64,000 bases of DNA from Undibacterium sp. KW1 (GCF_009937955.1 NZ_AP018439.1:3038001-3102000), one strand, 5' to 3'. Numbered from the stretch's first letter, positions 27,780-38,050 are shown. Notes: a model not told the origin generated them from the letters alone. A program made the numbers and translations.

Positions 27780-28856
27780 TCACACCCTCAGGGCTCTGCT
27801 GCCATGCGTGGCAAGGTAATGCAGGACCTTGGTGGGCAATTCATTCAAAGGGCCAACCTCATGTGTCGCGCCAATTGCAATTGCTTCACGCGGCATACCA
27901 AATACTACACAACTTGCTTCGTCTTGGGCAAAATTGTATGCACCGGCATTTTTCATTTCCAGCATGCCAGCCGCCCCATCCTTGCCCATGCCAGTCAAGA
28001 TCACGCCAACAGCATTTTTACCGGCATAAGTCGCAGCTGACCTGAATAGGACATCCACTGAGGGCCGGTGCCGGTTAACTGGCTCACCCTGATCCAGTTG
28101 AGTCACATAGTTGGCACCACTACGCCCCAACAACAGATGAGAATGACCGGGGGCAATGTAAGCATGACCTGGCAAGACGCGCTCACCACCGGCGGCCTCG
28201 GACACTGAAATCTTGCACAAGCCATCAAGACGTTTGGCAAAAGAACGGGTAAACCCTTCCGGCATGTGCTGGGTGATTAAAATCCCCGGGCAATCGGAAG
28301 GCATTTGCACCAGAAAATTCTTGATTGCCTCAGTACCACCAGTCGATGCCCCAATAATAATCAGTTTTTCACTACTGGTCAGAGGATTGCGAACTTGTGG
28401 CAATACACCAACATTTGCCTGTCCGGGAGTTGCTATGGGCGCAGTTCTGGGCCTGATCCTGGCTTTGGATGCGATCCGGATCTTGTCCGTGATCAGCTCA
28501 GTATATTCAAGCATGCCGCTTTGTATCGACAACTTGGGCTTAGTGACGAAATCAACCGCCCCCAGTTCCAATGCGCGCATGGTAATTTCAGAGCCTCGCT
28601 CCGTCAATGACGACACCATGATGACAGGCATGGGACGCAGGCGCATCAGGCGCTCAAGAAAATCCAGGCCATCCATCTTTGGCATTTCCACATCCAGCGT
28701 CAGCACGTCAGGATTGGTCTGCTTGATCAGTTCGCGTGCAACCAGAGGATCGGGAGCAACTCCGACCACCTCCATATCGGGCTGACTGCTGATAATCTCG
28801 CTCATGACGCTACGGATCAACGCAGAATCATCGACAATCAATACTTTAATCTTCAT
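27780..28856 (-). CDS. cheB: Chemotaxis protein-glutamate methylesterase / deamidase CheB
   Basis: CheB demethylates and deamidates receptors after phosphorylation by CheA. The 358-residue protein has an N-terminal receiver ([14 protein letters not shown]; phospho-Asp in [20 protein letters not shown]) joined by a Pro/Ala linker to the methylesterase domain. The catalytic triad is visible: Ser in [12 protein letters not shown], His in [10 protein letters not shown] and Asp in [11 protein letters not shown]. It lies 53 bp after cheD in the cheR-cheD-cheB order. Confidence 0.97.
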   Translation of the reverse strand: MKIKVLIVDDSALIRSVMSEIISSQPDMEVVGVAPDPLVARELIKQTNPDVLTLDVEMPKMDGLDFLERLMRLRPMPVIMVSSLTERGSEITMRALELGAVDFVTKPKLSIQSGMLEYTELITDKIRIASKARIRPRTAPIATPGQANVGVLPQVRNPLTSSEKLIIIGASTGGTEAIKNFLVQMPSDCPGILITQHMPEGFTRSFAKRLDGLCKISVSEAAGGERVLPGHAYIAPGHSHLLLGRSGANYVTQLDQGEPVNRHRPSVDVLFRSAATYAGKNAVGVILTGMGKDGAAGMLEMKNAGAYNFAQDEASCVVFGMPREAIAIGATHEVGPLNELPTKVLHYLATHGSRALRV

Positions 28857-28909
28857 TCGTAAATACTCCGCGCTCAGTCTCAGCCACCGACTTCACACAT
28901 ACAAAATAA

Positions 28910-29518
28910 CTAGAACAAATCGACTTCACCACCAACTGAAGTCGTCTTGAGCCTGCTGGCATAATCCTGCTCGCGCCTTCTCAAGGTATCGTTATGTTCC
29001 ACTTTGAGTTTCTTGACCAGTACCTTGCCGGTTCTGGGAAAAAAATAGACTTTGCGCGGGTAAATATCATTGAGATCCTCAGCAATGACGCGCATCCTTT
29101 CAGCCCGCAAATAATCGAGTACAAATTTGGCGTTACGCTCCCCCACGTTGATCGCGGTAAAGCCACGTAATACATTGCCGCCGCCAAACACTTTAGCCTC
29201 CATGTTTTCTCGCTTGGCACCTGCCTTTAACAATTCATTGATCAGCACTTCCATCGCATAGGTGCCATAGCGCATGGATGCCGACACTGGATTATCTGCG
29301 TCCCCGCCACCATCCGGTAACATGAAATGGTTCATGCCACCAACACCGGAAACACGGTCACGAATGCATGCAGAAACACAGGAACCCAGCACCGTAACAA
29401 TCAGCATGTCCTTGTTGGTAAAATAAAATTCACCTGGCAGTATTTTGGCGGCATCACAATCGAAAGTTCTGTCGTAATAGACATTCGTTGCAAAATGCTC
29501 TTCACTTAGCTGGCTCAT
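28910..29518 (-). CDS. cheD: Chemoreceptor glutamine deamidase CheD
   Basis: CheD deamidates Gln residues of chemoreceptors. The 202-residue protein has the catalytic Cys in VTVLGSCVSACIRD and His in GGMNHFMLPD, followed by MRYGTYAMEVLINELLKAGA and KVFGGGNVL. The C-terminus ends in VGGEVDLF, an acidic-aromatic tail similar to tails of other proteins in this block. Its start overlaps the cheR stop by four bases (29515-29518). Confidence 0.96.
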   Translation of the reverse strand: MSQLSEEHFATNVYYDRTFDCDAAKILPGEFYFTNKDMLIVTVLGSCVSACIRDRVSGVGGMNHFMLPDGGGDADNPVSASMRYGTYAMEVLINELLKAGAKRENMEAKVFGGGNVLRGFTAINVGERNAKFVLDYLRAERMRVIAEDLNDIYPRKVYFFPRTGKVLVKKLKVEHNDTLRRREQDYASRLKTTSVGGEVDLF

Positions 29519-30414
29519 GGATTACCCTTTTGCAAATTGCGCAATGTCGCTTTGTTGCCTGCCGTCTGGGATTTACCCAGCTCATAGACTGTTTTCCCTC
29601 TTAGCTTGAAATCATCTGAGACATACAGGAAATTTTCCGAATGACCGGCGAACAACAGACCGTCTGGCTTCATCAAGGGAACAAACTTCTTCAAGATTTT
29701 ACCCTGCGTAGGCTTGTCAAAATAAATCATGACATTCCGGCAAAAAATTGCATCGAATTCGCCACTTAAAGGCCAGCCATCTTCCAATAAATTCAACTGT
29801 TTAAATGTAATCAGGTCCCGTAATTCCGGCCGGACTCTGACCAGGCCCTCCTGGGCACCCTTGCCTTTCAAGAAGAATTTTCGCGTTCTCTCAGCAGACA
29901 ATTTTTCTATACGATCAAGGTTGTATACGCCACGGGATGCTGTCTCCAGTACATTGGTGTCTATATCCGTGGCAATGATGTGCGCGGGCGGACGTAGAGT
30001 TCCGAATGCTTCGCAAAGCGTAATGGCGATAGAATACGGCTCCTCACCGGTAGAGCTGGCAGAACACCAGATATTAACCGGTTCATGCTTCCTGGCAATG
30101 TGTTCAGCGAGTATGGGGAAGTGATGCTCTTCCCGGAAGAATGAAGTCAGGTTAGTCGTCAGGGCATTGGTAAATGCTTCCCATTCAGACTCAATCTGAT
30201 TACTTTCAAGGCCATCCAGATATTCAGAAAACGAGCTGATACCAGTCGCCCGCAAACGACGTGCAAGCCGGCTATACACCATTTCCTGCTTGCTATCTGC
30301 CAAGGAAATGCCAGCACGTTTGTAAATCAGATCCCTGACACGGTCAAAATCCCTGGAGTTAAACGCAAACTCCTTTGAAGTGTCTGATCTGGCTTTATCG
30401 ATGGATTTCGTCAT
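29515..30414 (-). CDS. cheR: Chemotaxis protein methyltransferase CheR
   Basis: A SAM-dependent methyltransferase that adds methyl groups to receptor Glu residues. The 299-residue protein has the all-helical N-terminal domain (DFDRVRDLIYKRAGISLADSKQEMVYSRLARRLR), which includes the Arg-rich region, followed by the SAM domain (VNIWCSASSTGEEPYSIAITL, IIATDIDTNVLETA, FDAIFCRNVMIYFD) and the late FAGHSENF. It is the first of three coupled adaptation genes. Between it and the upstream MCP is a 219-bp gap that holds two inverted repeats. Confidence 0.97.
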   Translation of the reverse strand: MTKSIDKARSDTSKEFAFNSRDFDRVRDLIYKRAGISLADSKQEMVYSRLARRLRATGISSFSEYLDGLESNQIESEWEAFTNALTTNLTSFFREEHHFPILAEHIARKHEPVNIWCSASSTGEEPYSIAITLCEAFGTLRPPAHIIATDIDTNVLETASRGVYNLDRIEKLSAERTRKFFLKGKGAQEGLVRVRPELRDLITFKQLNLLEDGWPLSGEFDAIFCRNVMIYFDKPTQGKILKKFVPLMKPDGLLFAGHSENFLYVSDDFKLRGKTVYELGKSQTAGNKATLRNLQKGNP

Positions 30415-30547
30415 TCAATGCTTTCCCAAACTTTCCCCATCCTGTTTCAGAGACGAAAGCTGATTTCAAATAAAAATCCAGATAATCAAGATTACGAAGA
30501 CATTTTGCCAGACTGAAAGATATTTACTGTTAATTAAGTTAAATTAC

Positions 30548-30576
30548 AAGTGTCTTTGATACGTTACGTGACACTT
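30548..30576. promoter_or_regulatory. Inverted repeat AAGTGTC-N15-GACACTT before cheR
   Basis: Two perfect 7-bp arms (30548-30554, 30570-30576) lie in the MCP-cheR gap, about 135 bp before the cheR start. It may be an operator or a weak mRNA hairpin; nothing else supports it. Confidence 0.3.
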
Positions 30577-30604
30577 TTTATATGACTAGTGCTTTAAGCG
30601 GGAC

Positions 30605-30622
30605 GCCTGCAAACGTGCAGGC
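30605..30622 (-). terminator. Hairpin just downstream of the MCP gene
   Basis: GCCTGCA and TGCAGGC (30605-30611, 30616-30622) form a 7-bp GC-rich stem with a 4-nt loop, 12 bp after the MCP stop. No T-run follows on the minus strand, so it may reduce rather than stop transcription into cheR, or protect a 3' end. Confidence 0.4.
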
Positions 30623-30633
30623 ATAACCACACT

Positions 30634-32394
30634 TTAAAATTCTTCCCAGTCGTCTTCAGCAGGTTTGCCCTGCTCTGCGGCTGGCTTGCCGGCCCGCGCA
30701 CCTGCACCGGCTGATGCAGACGCAGCAGGAGTCGCCGCCCTTGGCAAAGCCTTCACCTGAGACCTGGTATTCGTGACTGGCTTATTTGCGACATTGCTTG
30801 CTGCCTTACTGACAACTGGTTTGACTTGCTGACTTAATTGGGCGGCATTTCCGTTGAGTTTGAATACACTGACTGCCTGGGCCAATGCCACTGCCTGTTC
30901 TTCCATACTCTCTGCCGCCGCTGCTGCCTGTTCAACCAAGGCCGCATTCTGTTGCGTCATTTCATCCATTTGCGTAATCGCCAGGTTCACCTGTTCTATA
31001 CCTGAACTTTGCTCCTGGCTGGCCGCCGTGATCTCGCTCATGATGTCGGCCACATGCTGGACACTGGTGACAATCTCATCCATGGTCTTGCCTGCCTCAT
31101 CGACGAGCTTGCTACCCTGATCAACCTTATCGACCGAGTCACTGATGAGGGATTTGATTTCCTTCGCAGCACTGGCACTGCGCTGTGCAAGATTGCGCAC
31201 TTCTGCCGCAACCACCGCAAAACCGCGACCTTGCTCACCTGCCCTCGCCGCTTCTACCGCCGCGTTCAAGGCCAGGATATTGGTCTGAAAGGCGATGCCA
31301 TCAATGACACCAATGATATCGACGATCTTGCGTGAACTCTCTTTGATCGAGCCCATGGTATTGACCACTTGCCCTACGACTTCACCACCCTTGACCGCGA
31401 CGCTGGAAGCAGAAACCACGAGCTGGTTGGCCTGGCGGGCATTGTCGGCATTTTGCCTGACGGTGCTGGTCAGTTCTTCCATCGAGCTAGCGGTTTCTTC
31501 CAGCGAACTGGCCTGTGATTCTGTGCGGCTTGAGAGATCGGCATTACCTGAGGCTATTTCTTGCGAAGCTACGGTAATTGTTTCTGTACCTGTCCTGACC
31601 TGTCCGACTGTTGAAGCCAGATTGTCATTCATGTTTTTCAGTGCCTGGAACAATGATGTCACTTCATCATGACCCGATACACTCACCTGGCTGCGCAAAT
31701 CCCCCTCAGCAACGGTCTCTGCCAGGCTAAGGGCTTCTTGCAAGGGTTGGGTAATACTGCGTGTGATAGTCCAGGCAAACAATGCACCCAAAGCGGCTGC
31801 AGATGAAAGTATGGCATACAGCCAGATAGTCAGTTTTGCACCAGCCGCTGCGAAATTTTCAAACACTTGCTTGGAGGCGACATCCTGCAGATCAACGAGC
31901 TTATTCATTTCCAAAATGGATTTGGAGCTAAGCGGATCAATCACAGAGGCAATAATTTTTGCGGCACCTTCGGCATTAAACGCCAGGGCCTGACCGACTG
32001 CATCTTTTAATGGTTTTTCTATTTCCTTATCGATTCTTGCGATATCACCGAGAATTTTCTTTTCTTCCTCGTTCAGGCCAAGGGACGCAATCTTTTCTTT
32101 AGCATCTTCATACTTTTTCCTTTGCGTCTTAACCTTGGTTTCTTCTTTTTGCATTTCACCTACATCGGACTGTATGCCGATATTGCGCATGGCTATGCCG
32201 CTTTCAAACAAGGCGCTTTTCATGTTGTTGGCCAGCACCTGCTTTTGTGCAGCCAGGTTCAAGCCTTCTATCATGGCCTTGCGATTGTTGCCACTCAATG
32301 CATTGACGAATAAGATAACGGCGATCAGACTCACCAAAATAAGTCCAAAGCCAACACCCAAACGGGTACCAATTTTAAAATTTCTCAGATTCAT
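30634..32394 (-). CDS. Methyl-accepting chemotaxis protein
   Basis: A 586-residue transmembrane receptor. TM1 covers about residues 12-33. A periplasmic four-helix-bundle sensor (about 35-190, 4HB_MCP-like, with [27 protein letters not shown]) follows, then TM2 at about 190-210, HAMP (about 212-265), and the signalling domain with the hairpin tip [42 protein letters not shown] flexible Ala/Pro/Gly tail ends in DDWEEF, an NWEEF-type docking pentapeptide for CheR/CheB. It is the only receptor in the che block and likely the best substrate for the adjacent CheR, CheB and CheD. The ligand is unknown. Confidence 0.95.
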   Translation of the reverse strand: MNLRNFKIGTRLGVGFGLILVSLIAVILFVNALSGNNRKAMIEGLNLAAQKQVLANNMKSALFESGIAMRNIGIQSDVGEMQKEETKVKTQRKKYEDAKEKIASLGLNEEEKKILGDIARIDKEIEKPLKDAVGQALAFNAEGAAKIIASVIDPLSSKSILEMNKLVDLQDVASKQVFENFAAAGAKLTIWLYAILSSAAALGALFAWTITRSITQPLQEALSLAETVAEGDLRSQVSVSGHDEVTSLFQALKNMNDNLASTVGQVRTGTETITVASQEIASGNADLSSRTESQASSLEETASSMEELTSTVRQNADNARQANQLVVSASSVAVKGGEVVGQVVNTMGSIKESSRKIVDIIGVIDGIAFQTNILALNAAVEAARAGEQGRGFAVVAAEVRNLAQRSASAAKEIKSLISDSVDKVDQGSKLVDEAGKTMDEIVTSVQHVADIMSEITAASQEQSSGIEQVNLAITQMDEMTQQNAALVEQAAAAAESMEEQAVALAQAVSVFKLNGNAAQLSQQVKPVVSKAASNVANKPVTNTRSQVKALPRAATPAASASAGAGARAGKPAAEQGKPAEDDWEEF

Positions 32395-32471
32395 AGCGTC
32401 TCCTATTTATTTTTTAGTCAGTTCTATGTCTACATTTTTTTTCAGTAGCCACTCAGAGAGAAACTAGATCA

Positions 32472-32981
32472 TCATGCTGCTGCATCAACAAGTCCCATTT
32501 CTGGACTCGACATCAATTTGTCTATATCAACAAGTATCAACATACGGTCATCCAGCGTACCCAGACCAATCAGGAAATCCGTACTGAAAGTCGTTCCCAT
32601 TTCAGGAGCCGGCCTGACTTGTTCGGGCAGCAAAGTCGTTACATCGGAAACGCTATCGACCACCATGCCAACTATGCGCCCTTCTATATTGAGAATGATG
32701 ACCACCGTGAACTGGTCATAAGTAGGCGTCCCCAGATTGAATTTGATACGCATATCGACCACAGGCACAATAATGCCGCGCAAGTTGATAACACCCTTCA
32801 AAAAATCAGGGGCATTAGCAATTCTCGTCACGGCCTCATAACCACGTATTTCTTGAACTTTGAGAATGTCGATACCATATTCTTCATTACCCAAAGTAAA
32901 AGCAAGGAATTCATGCCCGGCAATATCAGATTTAGCTCCATCGTTCGAGCCTTGATCACTACCCTGTGAAATTTGCGTCAT
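32472..32981 (-). CDS. cheW: Chemotaxis coupling protein CheW
   Basis: A 169-residue adaptor that links receptors to CheA. The CheW fold is visible from [58 protein letters not shown] (residues about 25-80), with the RGIIVPV beta-strand pair, to [19 protein letters not shown]. It lies between cheA (35 bp upstream) and the MCP. Confidence 0.96.
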   Translation of the reverse strand: MTQISQGSDQGSNDGAKSDIAGHEFLAFTLGNEEYGIDILKVQEIRGYEAVTRIANAPDFLKGVINLRGIIVPVVDMRIKFNLGTPTYDQFTVVIILNIEGRIVGMVVDSVSDVTTLLPEQVRPAPEMGTTFSTDFLIGLGTLDDRMLILVDIDKLMSSPEMGLVDAAA

Positions 32982-33016
32982 TTCTTTTTCCTCGTCTTAA
33001 ATTTCTGATTCAATCT

Positions 33017-35050
33017 TCATCGCGCAGTACGCAAAACGGCAGCGACATCCAAAATAAGTGCAACGCCGCCATCACCCAGGATAGTTGCGCCGGAGATCCC
33101 TGGGACTTTCTTGTAATTCGACTCTATGTTTTTCACTACTACCTGCTGCTGCCCGACCAGGTCATCAACAAACAAGGCCGCTTTTTTACCATCGACTTCA
33201 ACGATAACGACTATGCCATCAGATGGATCGGTATACTTTGGTTCAATATCAAAGTACTCGTATAAAGGTACGAGCGGCAGATATTCGTCACGCACTTTCA
33301 CCACCCTGCCCTTGCCACTGATTTCTTTGATATCTGCCTTGGCGGGCTGCAGCGACTCCATGACAAAGCCCAGGGGCAAAATATAAATTTCATTGCCGAA
33401 TTTAATCGACATGCCGTCAAGTATCGCCAGTGTCAATGGCAAGGAAATCGTGATTGTCGTGCCATAACCCATGGCTGAGCGTATATCAACAACACCGCCC
33501 ATGGCGGTAATATTACGCTTGACCACATCCATGCCCACACCACGGCCAGAAACGTCAGTTACCGTCTCCGCAGTAGAGAACCCAGGGGCAAAAATCAGCA
33601 ACCAGACTTCACTGTCACTCATGGAATCCGAAACCGCCAGACCATTTTGCCTGGCCTTGGCAAGAATTTTCTCTCTGTGCAGGCCACCACCGTCATCACT
33701 GACTTCGATGACGATATTGCCGCCCTGATGCACGGCTGACAAGGACAATTTACCAGCCTCTCCTTTACCGGCCTGCAGCCTAGCGGCTGGCATCTCTATA
33801 CCATGATCAATACTATTTCTGACCAGGTGCGTTAAGGGATCGACAATACGTTCTATCAAACCCTTATCAAGCTCGGTGGAAGCACCATAAGTCACAAATT
33901 CGACTTTCTTGCCCAGTTTGCTGGCCAGGTCCCTGACCATGCGCGGGAAACGCGAAAAAACATAATCCATAGGCATCATGCGTATGGACATCACTGCCTC
34001 TTGCAAATCGCGGGTATTTCTCGTCAAATGGGCGACACTACTGAGCAGACGTTCATTGGCAATCGGGTCAAGGTCCTGGGTACGTTGTTCCAACATCGCT
34101 TGAGTAATGACCAGTTCGCCAATGAGGTTGATCAACTGATCAACTTTTTCTATACCTACCCTGATGGTGGAAGACTCTTGAGAAGCAGCGGGTTTTTCCA
34201 CTTTTTTCTCGGCATGCGGCGCTTGCTTCTCAGGCAGCACTATCTCTGGCGTTTTCTCGACAATGGCATCAGCCTTACCCTCTTCTGGCGGGAACATCGA
34301 TTCCAGCGGCTCAAAAAAACCATAGCCAAGCTCGTCTTCCGTAGGTGCGGCCTTATTGACAGGCAGATTAGCTATCTGTTCTTCAGTAATTTTCAGCGTA
34401 TCAGGATTAAGAATAAAAGAGCAGATAGATATGATGTCATCCTTGCTCTCATTGGTGCGCAATGCAAGAACCACATTCTTGCCATTATTATCCAGCCGTG
34501 AAATCGCCCCCAAAAGTCCAAGCTCGGACATGATCGCTGCAGCATCTGCCTCTGACACCTCAGGCATTTCGATTTTGTATGCCGTCTTGAATACGACATC
34601 TGCATGATCCATTTCTGAATGATGACTAATAAAACTGGCCGTTGGCGCAGCCACAGGAACCGCGTCCTGCGACAGAGATTGCAACAACATCCTGACATCT
34701 GCTACCGCATCCTGATCGACAGGTGTACCCAGCCTGTGCCCATCAAGCTGCATCTTTAAAATATCTTTGGCGATCAGAAAAGCATCTACATGCTCCCCTG
34801 TCAACGCCATTTCTCCCTTGCGTATTTTATCGAGCAGTGACTCCAGTATATGCGTCACCTCCGTCATATCTGTCAGGCCAAAGGTCGAAGCACCACCCTT
34901 GATGGAATGAGCTGCCCTGAATATGGCATTCAAATCCTCAGGATCAGGCGAAGAGATATCGACGCCAAGTAACAATTTTTCCTTCTCGGCAAGAAGCTCT
35001 TCCGCCTCGTCGAAAAACACTTGGAAAAACTGACTCATGTCAATCGTCAT
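33017..35050 (-). CDS. cheA: Chemotaxis histidine kinase CheA
   Basis: The main che-block kinase. Its 677 residues read: HPt with His48 (IFRAAHSIKGGASTFG); a P2-like region in about 160-235 (MPEVSEADAAAIMSELGLLGAI) that is plausibly for CheY/CheB docking; a Pro/Glu linker; P3 dimerisation helices (STIRVGIEKVDQLINLIGELVITQAMLEQ); HATPase (THLVRNSIDHGIE; EVSDDGGGL; GRGVGMDVVKRNI; GTTITISLPLTLAI); and a C-terminal CheW-like domain (GNEIYILPLGFVMESLQP). GGAGTTTAATA precedes the ATG at 35050. Compared with the kinase at 13050 it is larger and has a better-supported P2 region. Confidence 0.97.
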   Translation of the reverse strand: MTIDMSQFFQVFFDEAEELLAEKEKLLLGVDISSPDPEDLNAIFRAAHSIKGGASTFGLTDMTEVTHILESLLDKIRKGEMALTGEHVDAFLIAKDILKMQLDGHRLGTPVDQDAVADVRMLLQSLSQDAVPVAAPTASFISHHSEMDHADVVFKTAYKIEMPEVSEADAAAIMSELGLLGAISRLDNNGKNVVLALRTNESKDDIISICSFILNPDTLKITEEQIANLPVNKAAPTEDELGYGFFEPLESMFPPEEGKADAIVEKTPEIVLPEKQAPHAEKKVEKPAASQESSTIRVGIEKVDQLINLIGELVITQAMLEQRTQDLDPIANERLLSSVAHLTRNTRDLQEAVMSIRMMPMDYVFSRFPRMVRDLASKLGKKVEFVTYGASTELDKGLIERIVDPLTHLVRNSIDHGIEMPAARLQAGKGEAGKLSLSAVHQGGNIVIEVSDDGGGLHREKILAKARQNGLAVSDSMSDSEVWLLIFAPGFSTAETVTDVSGRGVGMDVVKRNITAMGGVVDIRSAMGYGTTITISLPLTLAILDGMSIKFGNEIYILPLGFVMESLQPAKADIKEISGKGRVVKVRDEYLPLVPLYEYFDIEPKYTDPSDGIVVIVEVDGKKAALFVDDLVGQQQVVVKNIESNYKKVPGISGATILGDGGVALILDVAAVLRTAR

Positions 35051-35100
35051 TATTAAACTCCGTGATTTACATTTGTTTGCCCAGACACCGGACCAATAAT

Positions 35101-35466
35101 TCAGCCAATCACTTTTTTAACTACTTCAGTCAGCTTTTGTGGATCAAAGGGCTTCACCAGCCAGCCATTCGCACCGGCCGCACGTCCCTTCGCCTTCATG
35201 TCATCACTTGATTCTGTTGTCAGCATCAGGATAGGTACACGTGCATAAGACGGCAGGCCACGCAAGGACTTGATCAGGGTCAACCCATCCATGCGTGGCA
35301 TATTCTGATCAGTCAGCACCAGATCCACCACCTGGTTACGCGCTTTTTCCAGACCATCCTGGCCATCTACCGCCTCGATTACCTGATATCCGGCTGCTTT
35401 TAAACTGAAAGCGACCATCTGCCTCAGAGAGCCAGAATCATCCACAGCTAAAATTGTCTTGGCCAT
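35101..35466 (-). CDS. cheY: CheY-type single-domain response regulator
   Basis: A 121-residue receiver: acidic pocket in ILAVDDSGSLRQMVAFSL, phospho-acceptor in LVLTDQNMPRMDG, Thr in LMLTTESSDD, Lys in WLVKPFDP. It differs clearly from the CheY at 27287 and resembles the CheY partners found immediately before CheA in many proteobacteria. It may act as a phosphate sink or serve CheA phosphate flow rather than bind the motor (inference). Located 50 bp upstream of cheA. Confidence 0.93.
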   Translation of the reverse strand: MAKTILAVDDSGSLRQMVAFSLKAAGYQVIEAVDGQDGLEKARNQVVDLVLTDQNMPRMDGLTLIKSLRGLPSYARVPILMLTTESSDDMKAKGRAAGANGWLVKPFDPQKLTEVVKKVIG

Positions 35467-35517
35467 ATTTACTCCGTTATACGAATTGTAGGCAGCTTAA
35501 GCTTGCTGCCACTTGAT

Positions 35518-36066
35518 TTAAAATAACTCTATGTCACCGCTATCCATATGCTTTTGATGCACTGCTTTACGTAACAAATTCTTCAGGTCGGCGCTTTGTT
35601 TTTCCAGGCGCACGGTAGTCTCACGCAACAAGGCTGTCAACTCGTCCGTTTCACCGTCATGCTGCATATCATTGCCGACCACACCCAAGGTTCCCAGCAC
35701 TTCACGCAAACCTTCACACCTTTGCAAGGTGCGCGATATCAACTGGCTGGTCAAATCCTGGAATTGCAAACTGGTCACAGCCGAGCTGATATGTGTTGCG
35801 ATATCGCCCTGAATTGCCTTGAGCCGCAACACGCTGTCATCTGCAACACTACCAGAACTGATGATCAGATTGATTTCTTCCTGTTCGCTTGATATTGCTG
35901 CATGCAGCGCCATGAAGCTGACACCCAGCTTTTCTATCGCCTCACCCAAGAGTATCGTTGTTTGCGCAAGGTCAGTCTCAACCTCCAGCAAATGTGCATT
36001 TCCATGATCAGACACACCTGATAAAAGTTGCTTAACCTGAGAACCCAACAGTTTCTTTTTGGACAT
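35518..36066 (-). CDS. CheZ-like helical chemotaxis protein (putative CheY-P phosphatase)
   Basis: A 182-residue, almost wholly helical protein. I chose the ATG at 36066 because AGGA lies eight bases before it; a start at 36075 would overlap that SD. The key segment is SAVTSLQFQDLTSQLISRTLQ (about residues 96-116), in which DLTSQ reproduces the CheZ catalytic D-x-x-x-Q (compare QDFQDLTGQLIKKV in the CheZ at 12301). The helix before it is Ile/Ser-rich and the C-terminus is acidic with an aromatic end (DSGDIELF), reminiscent of the CheY-docking tail. This could be a second phosphatase or a structural relative. It lies between motB and cheY, the usual place for chemotaxis accessory proteins. Confidence 0.75.
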   Translation of the reverse strand: MSKKKLLGSQVKQLLSGVSDHGNAHLLEVETDLAQTTILLGEAIEKLGVSFMALHAAISSEQEEINLIISSGSVADDSVLRLKAIQGDIATHISSAVTSLQFQDLTSQLISRTLQRCEGLREVLGTLGVVGNDMQHDGETDELTALLRETTVRLEKQSADLKNLLRKAVHQKHMDSGDIELF

Positions 36067-36131
36067 CTTAAGCATCCTATCTATGCATATTGACTTAATG
36101 ATGCTGCAGTCTTACTTGTAGCTTGCTTATA

Positions 36132-37055
36132 TCAAGGTTTGACTGAAATTTCAGCGCTTGAGTCAGACTGATTTGCAACCTCAATAGAGCCGCCATCCTG
36201 CGAAGCAGATTCTTCTGCTTTTTTATTCATGACGATGATGCTGATTCTTCGGTTGATCGGATTCAGAGGGTCTGCCTTATCGAACAAAACAGAAGACGAC
36301 AATCCGACGACTCTCAACACCTTGGTCTCATCCATGCCACCATAAATCAACTCCCGCCTGGAAGCGTTGGCGCGGTCGGCAGACAATTCCCAATTGCTAT
36401 AACCGCGCTCACCACTACCATAAGGGGCAGAATCAGTATGACCAGAAAGGCTGATGCGATTAGGTACATCATTAAGTGCCTTGCCTATTTCATGCAGTAT
36501 TTCCCTCGTATAGGGTTGCAGATCTGCCTTGGCTGAGGCAAACATGGGGCGGTTTTGTTCATCCACCATCTGTATGCGCAAACCGTCTGTGGTGATATCG
36601 AGTAAAAGCTGTTTCTTGTATTGTTTCAACGTAGGGTTGGATTCTATGGCCGCTTCAATCTTGGACTTCAGGCCCTTTAAGCGCTCAGCCTCAACCTTTG
36701 CCAGAGCAGCCTCGGCAGCTTGCAGGTTATAAGTTTTCTTTTGCGTGTCAATCTCACCTTTACGGCTTTGCCCTTCACGCGCACTCAAATCCTTGCCACC
36801 ACCCTTGATCACACTGGAACTATCACCGCTACCGTCGCCCCCCGCCATTGCCACTTTTAAAGGAGTTTGAAAATACTCAGCGATACCATTCAAATTACCT
36901 TTCGCAGTAGAGCCCAGCAACCACATCAGCAAGAAAAACGCCATCATCGCCGTCACAAAGTCAGCATAGGCGATTTTCCACGCACCACCATGGTGACCAC
37001 CGGCCACCTTCTTGATGCGCTTTACAATAATTGGTCGTAGTTCTTCGCTTGCCAT
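36132..37055 (-). CDS. motB: Flagellar motor stator protein MotB
   Basis: The peptidoglycan-anchored stator half. The basic N-terminus RPIIVKRIKKVAGGHHGGAWKIAYADFVTAMMAFFLLMWLLG contains the single TM helix with the proton-carrying Asp in YADFVTAMMAF. A plug/linker (about 60-140) is followed by an OmpA-like domain with LSGHTDSAPYG and NWELSADRANASRREL. The ORF opens with TTG-ATG-ATG; I use the ATG at 37055 because GTGGA is placed six bases upstream. Length about 307 residues. It lies 17 bp after motA. Confidence 0.95.
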   Translation of the reverse strand: MASEELRPIIVKRIKKVAGGHHGGAWKIAYADFVTAMMAFFLLMWLLGSTAKGNLNGIAEYFQTPLKVAMAGGDGSGDSSSVIKGGGKDLSAREGQSRKGEIDTQKKTYNLQAAEAALAKVEAERLKGLKSKIEAAIESNPTLKQYKKQLLLDITTDGLRIQMVDEQNRPMFASAKADLQPYTREILHEIGKALNDVPNRISLSGHTDSAPYGSGERGYSNWELSADRANASRRELIYGGMDETKVLRVVGLSSSVLFDKADPLNPINRRISIIVMNKKAEESASQDGGSIEVANQSDSSAEISVKP

Positions 37056-37072
37056 CATCAATCCACTTTTTA

Positions 37073-37933
37073 TTATTTAGATTTCGATTGCTTAATATGT
37101 TCTTCCAGCTCGCTGAAAGTTGGTCTTTCAGTGGAATACAACACCTTCCTGCCAAACTCTACAGCCAATGCCGGCGCATAACCATTCAGACTGGCCAGCA
37201 AAGTGACCTTGATACACTGAAAAGTCTTGGATGACTCATCCAACTGTTGCTCCATCAAACTCGACAAAGGACCGACAAATCCATATGCCAGCAAGATACC
37301 CAGAAAGGTACCGACCAAGGCCTTCGCGATCAGAATCCCCAATTCAGCAGGCGGAATCCCAACCGATTCCATCGTGTGCACAACGCCCATCACCGCAGCC
37401 ACAATCCCAAAAGCAGGCAAGCCATCACCAAGCTTGGCGATGAAATGTGCAGGAACTGCACCTTCGTGATGATGCGTTTCCAACTCATTATCCATCAAGT
37501 TTTCGATCTGAAAAGCATCCATGTTCCCTGAGACCATCAGCCGCAAATAATCCGATATGAACTCCATCATATGATGATCATGAACAATTGCAGGATATTT
37601 ACTGAACAGCGGGCTTTCTTCCGGACGCTCGATGTCACCTTCGATGGACATCAGACCCTCCTTACGCACTTTGGTTAGCACATCAAACAACATGGTCATC
37701 AACTCCATGTACAAAGCTTTATTGTATTTTGAGCCTTTCAAAACGCCAGGAAGTGCTTTCAATGAAGCCTTCAGAGTTTTTGCATTATTACCCACCAGTG
37801 AAGCACCTACTGCGGCGCCACCTATCATTAACAATTCCAGTGGCTGAAACAATACGGCAACGTGTCCACCGGACATGACGAAGCCACCGAACACTGAGCC
37901 CAACACGACGAGATAGCCGACGATAACTAACAC
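37073..37933 (-). CDS. motA: Flagellar motor stator protein MotA
   Basis: The four-TM proton channel half. The 286-residue protein begins MLVIVGYLVVLGSVFGGFVMSGGHVAVLFQPLELLMIGGAAVGA, with the conserved GxxxGF pattern, a large cytoplasmic loop with the charged residues that contact FliG (around 85-110), then TMs at about 170-190 and 200-220 (GIVAAVMGVVHTMES and ALVGTFLGILLAYGFVGP). It uses a GTG start at 37933 supported by an AGGAG eight bases upstream. Upstream is a 117-bp gap to the methyltransferase gene. Confidence 0.96.
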   Translation of the reverse strand: MLVIVGYLVVLGSVFGGFVMSGGHVAVLFQPLELLMIGGAAVGASLVGNNAKTLKASLKALPGVLKGSKYNKALYMELMTMLFDVLTKVRKEGLMSIEGDIERPEESPLFSKYPAIVHDHHMMEFISDYLRLMVSGNMDAFQIENLMDNELETHHHEGAVPAHFIAKLGDGLPAFGIVAAVMGVVHTMESVGIPPAELGILIAKALVGTFLGILLAYGFVGPLSSLMEQQLDESSKTFQCIKVTLLASLNGYAPALAVEFGRKVLYSTERPTFSELEEHIKQSKSK

Positions 37934-38050
37934 GAGCTTTTACTCCTTAGAGGGAATTTTTATAATATCAACTACACTACCTCAGACCGGACGCATTCAC
38001 CAGAAATGGAAGGTTAAATATTGCTTCAGGAATACATTTCACTATATGCA

